From the NCBI GenBank assembly GCA_031259365.1, contig JAIRLP010000033.1:1-12299 (forward strand): 12,299 nt of DNA. Reading direction: 5' to 3'. Below the pieces are notes generated by a model. It was not told the DNA's origin, did no database searches, and saw nothing but the letters and a program-made list of their open reading frames with translations. The translations under genes were made by a program, and so were the position numbers. Below, piece after piece: positions 1 to 5,211 of this stretch (within the stretch, counting starts at the first letter, position 1; every line of letters begins with the position of its first letter). The DNA is from Rickettsiales bacterium. GTDB lineage: Bacteria; Pseudomonadota; Alphaproteobacteria; Rs-D84.

Positions 1-1
1 A

Positions 2-175
2 AATCCGTTCCAGAAATTGCCACAAGAAACACCACCGGCAACATTAACATGCGAAGATGGAACACCACCAGATTCAAGTGGTTGTTGTACAGATGAAATC
101 TATACCGACATGGGGGAACAAGGATTCAACTGTTGCCCGGTCGGCGGTGGGGATTGTTTTCCGCCAATAATTTAA
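2..175 (+). CDS. C-terminus of a Cys-rich, probably secreted protein (5' end outside window)
   Basis: An open frame enters from the left edge and gives 57 residues before a TAA stop. The fragment is rich in Pro, Gly, Asp and Cys, with two Cys-Cys pairs (GCC and NCC) and an aromatic/proline end (DCFPPII). Paired cysteines in a short acidic segment suggest disulfides and therefore an exported protein, but the N-terminus is not visible, so export is inference. I do not recognise a named family. Small Cys-rich tails of this kind are, from memory, frequent in uncultured gut alphaproteobacteria. The stop is followed 15 bases later by a strong terminator stem, which supports this being a real gene end. 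Confidence 0.6.
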   Translation, partial: NPFQKLPQETPPATLTCEDGTPPDSSGCCTDEIYTDMGEQGFNCCPVGGGDCFPPII

Positions 176-239
176 ACCCGCAATGTACCACCTATTAAAA
201 TCATTCGATTTTAATAGGGCCCGGTTTGCGGTTTTTTTG
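176..239 (+). terminator. Rho-independent terminator after the Cys-rich gene
   Basis: A perfect 12-bp inverted repeat (191-202 with 207-218, loop ATTC) is enclosed by a weaker outer stem that pairs the AAACCCGCAA region (about 175-183) with the TTTGCGG region (226-231). A seven-T run follows at 232-238. The T run is on the + strand, so it terminates the gene ending at 175. Confidence 0.8.
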
Positions 240-254
240 TTGGCGGGATAATAT
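226..254 (+). promoter_or_regulatory. Possible promoter overlapping the upstream terminator
   Basis: A TTGCGG box (226-231) and a TAATAT box (249-254) are separated by 17 bases, predicting a start near 261. The -35 box lies in the 3' arm of the preceding terminator. The -10 is good and the -35 is partial (TTG plus a weak second half). Support comes mainly from the structured segment and terminator-like hairpin downstream. Confidence 0.35.
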
Positions 255-260
255 TATTTA

Positions 261-400
261 AACACAGACTACTTCAGCATACAATCAATGCGAAAACCAT
301 ATGCCTGATAATAATCATTATCGGGCCTGTGGGTCATGTATGTTTGATTCTGTGCAACCGACTAGTTAATTTATAAAACGCCGATAATCGGCTATTTTTT
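261..400 (+). ncRNA. Candidate small structured RNA of unknown family
   Basis: This gap has no convincing + strand gene. From the predicted start near 261, nested pairing can be read: CACAGA (263-268) with TCTGTG (349-354); CATACA (278-283) with TGTATG (337-342); and a 10-bp hairpin at 303-312/317-326 with loop AATC and one G-U pair. A short GC-rich hairpin GCCGA/TCGGC (380-384/388-392) is followed by TATTTTTT, which would end a transcript near 400. Promoter, nested fold and terminator in the right order suggest a ~140-nt RNA. The shape, a base stem, open bubble and apical hairpin, loosely recalls 6S RNA, but it is shorter and I see no recognisable family motif. Confidence 0.3.
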
Positions 401-554
401 GCGATTCGCGGCGCATTGGATAAAATCGTCGTACGAATCGGAAATCCGAATCGTGAATCAACCTTTGGTTGTAATAATTTACATATTCGCATAGTTTTTT
501 TATAAAGCCGAAGGTGTCACAATATTTATCTACACCATAAAAAGGAGAGAGTAA
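401..554 (+). other. Leader of the 555 gene; no gene recognised
   Basis: This stretch contains a cluster of CGATTCG/CGAATCG heptamers in both orientations (about 402-455) and an AT-rich segment (470-540) before a strong SD (AAAGGAGAGAG, 541-551). No clear -35/-10 pair was found for the gene at 555. A - strand open frame crosses the stretch but lacks gene-like support. Confidence 0.4.
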
Positions 555-902
555 ATGACTGTGCAAACAGTAAAATCACATTCAAATGCTGAAAAGTTCC
601 AAAGCGCAGAGCAACTATGGTTCTGGTTTTTGTATTCCAGATCGACCAGAAATGGATTTCGTGTGGGCAACTTTTCATCTGCAAAACGCGCATGTGAATT
701 GTTGGATGTGGAAACGCTAATAACAAAACTTTATCTATGCGGAAAGCTTAATGACGAACAGCTGTCCGTGATGAAAGAATTTGGTGACAAAAGGCGCGCG
801 CCCCACCAACATATATGGTCAGAAAATCGCAAAGCATCCGTTTGGCGCGAGTCTATGCAAACACTGGAAAGCGCAGCAACCGTCAAAGGATGGATCAATT
901 AA
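555..902 (+). CDS. Conserved alphaproteobacterial hypothetical protein (115 aa)
   Basis: The ATG is preceded by a near-ideal SD, AAAGGAGAGAG, which fixes the start. The 115-residue product is soluble and basic, with no signal peptide or membrane segment. Its layout (SAEQLWFWF near residue 17, then CELLDVETLITKLY, then QLSVMKEFGDKRRAP, then a tail with VWRESMQTLES and KGW) matches, from memory, a short family of unknown function in Rhodospirillales-like Alphaproteobacteria. There the same order appears as EEAWFWF, RPCEPDDIYRAV.RLY, L.VL..YG.R..PP, RLWDEAL, RAKGI. The function is unknown. It sits 69 bases upstream of a second small gene with an equally strong SD, probably in one transcript. Confidence 0.75.
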   Translation: MTVQTVKSHSNAEKFQSAEQLWFWFLYSRSTRNGFRVGNFSSAKRACELLDVETLITKLYLCGKLNDEQLSVMKEFGDKRRAPHQHIWSENRKASVWRESMQTLESAATVKGWIN

Positions 903-904
903 AA

Positions 905-942
905 CAATCGTCAGATTGTGTCCGATGGCGCATCGCTGACAC
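905..942 (+). promoter_or_regulatory. Two tandem hairpins between the small genes
   Basis: CAATC/GATTG (905-909/914-918, loop GTCA) directly abuts GTGTCCGATG/CATCG..GACAC (918-927/931-942, loop GCG, two-base bulge CT). No T run follows, so this is unlikely to be a terminator. It lies about 20 bases before the SD of the gene at 972 and could act as an intercistronic processing or stability element. The role is inference. Confidence 0.3.
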
Positions 943-971
943 TAACTATAAAAAGAAAAAGGAGTTAACCT

Positions 972-1376
972 ATGATTATTGGATTCACAACCAAAACATC
1001 CAAGCTTATACCCAGGTTATTTTGTAAAAGATTTCGGCACTGCGTCGTTATTTTTGAACCACAAGATACAAACATTAAAAACAGATACCTTTTGGTTCAG
1101 ATCGCACGAGACGGAATTAAAATCATCAGCATCGGGACGCCAGAATTGCAAAAACTTGAATCTGCGGGATGGGTCTTTATCGATGTAAAGATTTCCAAGC
1201 GACAGCGATGCAGGTCTATAAATCCCCCCGGCCTTTTATCATGTGTCGGATTTGCCAAGCGTGCCTTGTCAATCAATAGACGCCAGATGGGCTGCACAGA
1301 TACCTTGCAAGATGACAATCCCCAAACATCCGGTTGGGGGATTTTTTTCATTCATTGTTTGATAACATTACCTTAA
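972..1376 (+). CDS. Small hypothetical protein, possible permuted papain-like fold, with probable 3' frameshift
   Basis: AAAAGGAGTTAACCT before the ATG is a strong SD. As read, the frame gives 134 residues, ending beyond a strong terminator and overlapping the end of the convergent gene. Two signs suggest a permuted NlpC/P60 or YiiX-like cysteine hydrolase: His23 in a strand-like FRHCVVIF context, and Cys91 in LLSCVGFAKRALSI, which resembles the TCVE..K..LGI helix of that fold. This fold call is inference. After residue 102 the sequence loses family-like character. The frame starting at 1280 instead encodes TPDGLHRYLAR and stops at 1313-1315, two bases before the terminator stem. That agrees with C-termini I remember for similar proteins. 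A one-base deletion or sequencing error near 1278-1280 would explain it; the intact product would be about 114 aa. It may be a recent pseudogene. Confidence 0.6.
   Translation: MIIGFTTKTSKLIPRLFCKRFRHCVVIFEPQDTNIKNRYLLVQIARDGIKIISIGTPELQKLESAGWVFIDVKISKRQRCRSINPPGLLSCVGFAKRALSINRRQMGCTDTLQDDNPQTSGWGIFFIHCLITLP
1317..1348 (+). terminator. Rho-independent terminator
   Basis: AATCCCCAA (1317-1325) pairs with TTGGGGGATT (1334-1343, one extra G) across an 8-base loop, followed by seven Ts (1342-1348). It lies just after the stop at 1315 of the alternative frame of the preceding gene. That supports 1315, not 1376, as the ancestral gene end. Confidence 0.75.
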
Positions 1377-2306
1377 TTTATATACGCACAGGCCCAGTCC
1401 CGGGGCGGCCGCCAATCCCGATACATTTGTTTGATTTTCATTGACTTCCCAACGCCAGGTGTTGCCACCACCGGGGGCCGTAAAACTTATTTCTTGAAAG
1501 GTTGTATGGTTTACGTCCACAAATGACTGATAAACACCAGCTCCATGGGCCGAAGTATACGCAACCGGATGATCAAATACAACCAAGTGTGCACTGCCAT
1601 AGCCGATATTACCGTTTATAGCATTGACGGGCCGGACATCGCCCATCCAAGAACTATAAGGATAGGTTTCCACAAACATATATGTACCGGGACCAATGAC
1701 ACCATTTGCACATCTTTGCCCAGCAAGCAGGGTAGCAAGATTCTGATGAATGCTTGCGTCCTGTTGGGAACAGCAAGATATTTGTTCATATGCGGAAAAA
1801 TCTGTCGCCGGGATCCCAATTGATTCTATGTCACCAAGTGACAGCAAAGTGTTTATTTTTCCTTGGGCTATATTTGGCAATGCCGGATCCGATAGATGAT
1901 TTACCCCACTGCATGCAATAATACCATAAGTACAATCATCACGACTAGAACCACCCATGCAATAATGCCCAAGGCCGCAATCCATGCAATCATTACTAAG
2001 CGCGGATAAATAAGTTCCAGCAGAACAATATTTTATTTTCCCAAAATTAAAATCTACAAAACTTTTTGCAATGACATTCGGAACCGCAGCAACAGCATAA
2101 TTGGTTGAAACACCATTCAAGGCCAAATTCGCTGCATCTATTGCAGACATCAAATATCTACCAGTGGCAATAAGACCACCTATCTCGGGCAAAACTATAT
2201 CCCAATCTGATTGGATTTTATTTCTTATATATTCAGTGCTGACAATATTGGCAAAACAATCCAGAGAATAAAACGAAGCATACAAGACACTAAAAATTTT
2301 TTTCAT
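1368..2306 (-). CDS. Secreted Cys-rich protein of unknown function (312 aa)
   Basis: I start the protein at MKKIFSVLYASFYSLDCFA, 11 codons inside the longest frame. This gives a typical signal peptide (KK, hydrophobic core, probable cut after CFA at residue 19) and a GGGGA just upstream; the longer start has no SD. The mature part has a Cys cluster at residues 94, 107, 110, 116, 125 and 132 (GTYLSA, CMDCGLGHYCMGG), similar in spacing to Cys-rich GCC2/GCC3-like or EGF-like modules of surface proteins. The C-terminal half is rich in Gly, Asn and aromatics (TAPGGGNTWRWEVNENQ), suggesting a beta-rich domain. It is probably periplasmic or on the cell surface. A large inverted-repeat structure precedes it. 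No specific function can be assigned. Confidence 0.7.
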   Translation of the reverse strand: MKKIFSVLYASFYSLDCFANIVSTEYIRNKIQSDWDIVLPEIGGLIATGRYLMSAIDAANLALNGVSTNYAVAAVPNVIAKSFVDFNFGKIKYCSAGTYLSALSNDCMDCGLGHYCMGGSSRDDCTYGIIACSGVNHLSDPALPNIAQGKINTLLSLGDIESIGIPATDFSAYEQISCCSQQDASIHQNLATLLAGQRCANGVIGPGTYMFVETYPYSSWMGDVRPVNAINGNIGYGSAHLVVFDHPVAYTSAHGAGVYQSFVDVNHTTFQEISFTAPGGGNTWRWEVNENQTNVSGLAAAPGLGLCVYKLR

Positions 2307-2346
2307 AATCCCCAAACCTATTTTATACAAAACCGCCATAAAAATT

Positions 2347-2497
2347 ATGACGGTTGGAGGTTAAGAACTACAAACTAGCATAGCGGGCTTATTCAATATA
2401 TTCGCCACCCTCCAACCATGGTTGGAGGTGTTTTACGTCTCCTCAGACACTAGTTTCAAGGGTTCTTACGCCCCAACGCCACAATTCGCAACGTCAT
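2347..2497 (-). other. Multibranched structured element (candidate leader RNA or palindromic mobile element)
   Basis: Nested pairing is continuous from outside in: ATGACG/CGTCAT (2347-2352/2492-2497); 2353-2359/2471-2477; TAAGAAC/GTTCTTA (2362-2368/2462-2468); AAACTAG/CTAGTTT (2372-2378/2450-2456). Inside are a hairpin GTCT/AGAC (2437-2440/2445-2448) and a perfect 20-bp palindrome centred at 2418/2419. Two positions that mismatch as + strand RNA (A2358/C2472 and C2436/A2449) become G-U pairs on the - strand. That favours a - strand transcript, which is the leader side of the gene starting at 2306. It could instead be a miniature inverted-repeat element. No known RNA family was recognised. Confidence 0.5.
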
Positions 2498-2556
2498 CCA
2501 GATTGTATCATGAAAGTGTATAAAATAACAATCCAAAATTGCAGCATAACAAAAGG

Positions 2557-2587
2557 ACAGCCGCAATTCATATCGCGGCTGTTTTTT
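2557..2587. terminator. Terminator hairpin downstream of yidC
   Basis: ACAGCCGC (2557-2564) and GCGGCTGT (2575-2582) form an 8-bp GC-rich stem with a 10-base loop. The better T run (2582-2587) is on the + strand; on the - strand the stem is followed by CCTTTTG and preceded by A6. It lies about 15 bases past the yidC stop and probably serves yidC, perhaps in both directions. Confidence 0.6.
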
Positions 2588-2602
2588 AAATTTTAAAAAA
2601 CA

Positions 2603-4207
2603 TTATTTCTTCATGCTTTTCTTGATTACATACATCTGACCAATACCAAACAAATTAGATACTGTCCAATACAGAACCAAACCTGCTGGCATCCATGCGA
2701 ACATGAATGTAAAGACGATTGGCATCCATTTCATGATCTTTTGTGTCTGAGCCATTGGGTCCGAACTGTCAGAATTTATTGCCTTGGCTGTCTGCAAACT
2801 CTGTTGCCACCACATGGTTGCACCCATCAGAATTGGCAAGATAAAATAGGGATCCATCACGGCCAAATCAGATATCCACAAGAACCCTGCCCCACGCATT
2901 GGGACAGAAATCAGCAACGCCTTGTATAATCCAAAGAAGATTGGAATCTGCAACAACATTGGCAAACAACCGGACATTGGTGAAGTCTTGTGTGTTTGAT
3001 ATAACTTCATCATTTCCATTTGCTGGCGTGCTTTGTCATTTGCATACAGTTTCTGTATTTTTTGCAATTCAGGCTGCATCTTTTGCATTGCTGCCATAGA
3101 AGTATAAGATTTGCGTGTCAAAGGCCACATCAATACGCGCAACGCGATTGTCAGCAAGATAATTGCCAAACCGTAATTTAAAACAAAAGAATGAATTGCA
3201 TTCAAAGACCACAATAATGGACGGGACAAGAACCAGAACCAACCATAATCAATTGTTTGATTCAGGCCTGGAATTGACACAGCAGCGTCACGAAGCACAG
3301 ATTGGTCACGAGGGCCTGCAAATATCTTTGTCGTCACTGTGGCGGTCTTCCCAGCCCCAATTTGAACAGGTGCCGCAGATGTATCAGCTTGATAACGATC
3401 CACCACCTTTTTCATACGAACAGTCTGATCTGGAGTGTCAATACTGACCACTGTTTGCCAGTATTGATCTGCAAAACCAACAAAACCACCCACGGTTTGA
3501 TAAGCCCGTGGCTTCTTTTCCAATTTCTTCCAGTCTGTGCGTTCAATATCTGAATTTACATACGCAATACCACCAGTTGCCACAGCAACGTTTTCGCTGC
3601 TGCCTGCGCGAACTGTACGGGCATATGGTGCAAAAGAAACATCCGCTGCACTTTTATTTGTCATTTCATCTGTCACAGTAATGACATAGTTTTCGACTGA
3701 TACAGTGCGTTTAAACTGAACATTATCAGCATTACGCCATGTCATTATATTTGCACCCAAGAAAGGAGTTGTTGTCCATTTGGTATTAGATGTCGGTGCA
3801 GTTGTACCTGTGGCCAAAAAACCTATTTCTGTGAATTCGCGGGTCCCTGATAACAAAGTAACTTTTTTATCAGCATCTACGTTTTTATCTTGGGTATAAT
3901 CTGTCAATTCTATTTGGGAAATACGCAATCCCTGAACTTGGGCTGCGATTTTATCACTGTTGATATTAGATATTGGAATACTTGCAACATCTTCAATTGT
4001 TGCAACCTCAGCAGCATTAACAGGTATATCTGTCTTTTTTGGTGCTGTCCACCAACTGAACAACCACCATGCTGCTGCAAAGATTACCATCCACCAAAGA
4101 AAGCCTGTAAATTTTGAAGGTTTTGCCGTACCACTCTGTTTCGCTGCTTTTTGTTTATTTTCTACCCACTGATTAAAACCAGAGTTATTATCCATATACT
4201 TAACCAT
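2603..4207 (-). CDS. yidC: Membrane protein insertase YidC (60 kDa inner-membrane protein, Oxa1 family)
   Basis: YidC inserts and folds inner-membrane proteins, alone or with SecYEG. I take the start at MVKYMDNN (534 aa) because GGAAG lies 8 bases upstream; a longer in-frame start would place the promoter inside the gene. TM1 is at about residues 36-53 (WWMVIFAAAWWLF). A large periplasmic domain spans about 55-320. The conserved insertase domain runs from about 322 to the end: Arg357 in IALRVLMWPLT is the conserved groove arginine, followed by the cytoplasmic coiled-coil stretch MQKMQPELQKIQ, the SPMSGCLPMLLQIPIFFGLY segment and the C-terminal helices ending IKKSMKK. The usual rpmH-rnpA-yidD neighbours are absent; lspA is upstream instead, separated by a 222-base structured gap. 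Confidence 0.97.
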   Translation of the reverse strand: MVKYMDNNSGFNQWVENKQKAAKQSGTAKPSKFTGFLWWMVIFAAAWWLFSWWTAPKKTDIPVNAAEVATIEDVASIPISNINSDKIAAQVQGLRISQIELTDYTQDKNVDADKKVTLLSGTREFTEIGFLATGTTAPTSNTKWTTTPFLGANIMTWRNADNVQFKRTVSVENYVITVTDEMTNKSAADVSFAPYARTVRAGSSENVAVATGGIAYVNSDIERTDWKKLEKKPRAYQTVGGFVGFADQYWQTVVSIDTPDQTVRMKKVVDRYQADTSAAPVQIGAGKTATVTTKIFAGPRDQSVLRDAAVSIPGLNQTIDYGWFWFLSRPLLWSLNAIHSFVLNYGLAIILLTIALRVLMWPLTRKSYTSMAAMQKMQPELQKIQKLYANDKARQQMEMMKLYQTHKTSPMSGCLPMLLQIPIFFGLYKALLISVPMRGAGFLWISDLAVMDPYFILPILMGATMWWQQSLQTAKAINSDSSDPMAQTQKIMKWMPIVFTFMFAWMPAGLVLYWTVSNLFGIGQMYVIKKSMKK

Positions 4208-4229
4208 TATTTTTGCTTCCTTTTTAACA

Positions 4230-4258
4230 ACCATACACTTTGTTATTAGATATTTCAA
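4230..4258 (-). promoter_or_regulatory. Probable yidC promoter inside an inverted-repeat arm
   Basis: On the - strand, TTGAAA (4253-4258) and TATGGT (4230-4235) are 17 bases apart, predicting a start near 4223, about 16 bases before the yidC ATG at 4207. The -35 matches five of six consensus positions. The promoter occupies the left arm of the 25-bp perfect inverted repeat that also lies in the lspA coding end. Confidence 0.45.
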
Positions 4259-4500
4259 CCAAATGGCGGCAGAATAATTAAACAAGAAACAGGGAATTTT
4301 GCAAAGGGTGTATACCATTACATCCAAGCAAAAATCCGCTGTTATTTGTTTAATTGGACGCCGTTGCTCGCGATGCGGATAAAAACACACATCGCTTTGT
4401 CAAATCAGCTCACTGTATTATATACAGTTTCACTTCTTTTTCGCGCACTGTGTGTTTTTATCTTGCACCCTTTGTTTGAAATATCTAATAACAAAGTGTA
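4234..4500. repeat. Y-shaped inverted-repeat element spanning lspA 3' end and yidC promoter
   Basis: The outer arms 4234-4258 and 4476-4500 are perfect 25-bp inverted repeats. Between them are two separate hairpins. Hairpin A (4265-4362) has stems GGCG/CGCC, AATTAAACAA/TTGTTTAATT (4276-4285/4346-4355) and AACAG..AATTTTGC with GCAAAAAT..CTGTT (4288-4302/4328-4343). Hairpin B has a perfect 14-bp stem (4378-4391/4449-4462) and a smaller ACTGTA/TACAGT hairpin (4412-4417/4423-4428) just after the lspA stop. Three nested stems around one junction make a Y. The right arms encode about the last 20 residues of LspA. The left arm read on + repeats the lspA codons for HFVIRYF, so it is an inverted copy of gene sequence. 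Confidence 0.7.
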
Positions 4501-4981
4501 ATAAATACAATCCCACACCCACAGCGATACAAATATCAGCGGCGTTAAACGCAGGCCAATGCCATCCGCCAACGTGGAAATCCAAGAAATCTATAACCGC
4601 ACCAAAACGTACGCGATCAATAAGATTTCCCAGCGCACCACCAACGATCAAAGCCAAAGGCCATTTTTCATGTGACGCCGCACGTTTAAACAAATAGTAT
4701 CCCAATATGCCAATTACAATACCTGTCAGAACAATTATGATCAATGGTGCCGCTTCCCCCAGCGCACGGAACAATGAAAATGAAGTTCCCGGATTCCAAG
4801 TAAACACTAAATTAAAGAAGTTTGTCACCTGCGACATCATATAAGGGAACGGTATAATATCCCAAGCGCGTCCAAATACCGGTACAGTGCCTGTCAAGAT
4901 GTAAACCAAAGCACCCTTAGTAACCTGATCCAATAAAACAGCGCCAAAAATGATTGAAATGATTTTGTATATGCTTTTCAT
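4430..4981 (-). CDS. lspA: Lipoprotein signal peptidase (signal peptidase II)
   Basis: LspA cleaves the signal peptide of prolipoproteins after diacylglyceryl attachment, in the inner membrane. I chose MKSIYK (183 aa): AAGGATA lies just upstream, and a promoter 26 bases further up predicts a start near 5000, which excludes the earlier ATG. Four membrane segments are visible. Family motifs are present: FFNLVFTWNPGTSFSLF (residues 55-71, with Pro for the usual Arg in WNRG), GNLIDR with catalytic Asp122, and FNAADICIAVG with catalytic Asp149. The last ~20 residues (HFVIRYFKQRVQDKNTQCAKKK) are hydrophilic and encoded by the right arms of an inverted-repeat element, so this tail may be element-derived. 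It is the first gene of an lspA-yidC transcription unit. Confidence 0.96.
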   Translation of the reverse strand: MKSIYKIISIIFGAVLLDQVTKGALVYILTGTVPVFGRAWDIIPFPYMMSQVTNFFNLVFTWNPGTSFSLFRALGEAAPLIIIVLTGIVIGILGYYLFKRAASHEKWPLALIVGGALGNLIDRVRFGAVIDFLDFHVGGWHWPAFNAADICIAVGVGLYLLHFVIRYFKQRVQDKNTQCAKKK

Positions 4982-5006
4982 GATATCCTTATCCTTCATT
5001 TTGAGA

Positions 5007-5035
5007 AATATAGCAATTCAGCGGTCTAATTGCAA
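5007..5035 (-). promoter_or_regulatory. Promoter of lspA
   Basis: On the - strand, TTGCAA (5030-5035) and TATATT (5007-5012) are exactly 17 bases apart, placing the start near 5000 with an ~18-base leader to the lspA ATG at 4981. Its -35 box touches the outer arm of the palindrome at 5031-5182. Confidence 0.6.
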
Positions 5036-5182
5036 ATATAATCGCTCAATTGTCAGGAATGTATCTTTCTCGTCACCCCGGCATTGAATTGTTTTGACAT
5101 TTGATAACTATCAAAACAATTCAATGCCGGGGTGACGGTCTAAATAAGGTATATTCCTGGCACTTGAGCAAATACAATAGCA
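5031..5182. repeat. Long palindrome with 27-bp perfect core between antiporter gene and lspA
   Basis: The core arms 5071-5097 and 5111-5137 match perfectly as inverted repeats (27 bp, 13-base loop) and begin CGTCACCCCGGC. The outer arms 5031-5060 and 5153-5182 match at 23 of 30 positions, and GCGGT/ACCGC (5021-5025/5189-5193) may extend it. The GTCACCCCGG start resembles, from memory, dispersed palindromic repeats of Alphaproteobacteria (GTCATCCCGG types). No T run follows the stem on either strand, so it is not a standard intrinsic terminator, although it may block read-through or protect mRNA ends. Confidence 0.75.
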
Positions 5183-5211
5183 AGCACAACCGCGACAGGA
5201 TCCCATAAAAA

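Noticed and set aside
366..575. - strand open frame of about 66-69 codons with a YVNYYNQRLIH segment vaguely like transposase C-termini
   Set aside because: It starts with TTG, lacks an SD, overlaps the leader and start of the well-supported gene at 555, and the rest of it is not transposase-like. A transposase remnant cannot be excluded but is not supported.
2347..2497. CRISPR repeat or tracrRNA-like sequence
   Set aside because: A GCTAGTTTGTAGTTC-like stretch loosely resembles type II repeat ends, but there is no repeat-spacer array and no cas gene in the window.
2510..2596. Small + strand open frame between yidC and the structured element
   Set aside because: It has no SD, runs through the terminator hairpin at 2557-2587, and has low-complexity ends.
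4208..4390. Longer yidC N-terminus (start at 4390)
   Set aside because: The extra 61 residues are not YidC-like, contain the putative promoter and hairpin A, and no SD supports them; the start at 4207 has a well-placed GGAAG.
5071..5137. Intrinsic terminator for the antiporter gene
   Set aside because: The stem is strong but no T run follows on either strand, so I list it as a palindromic repeat.
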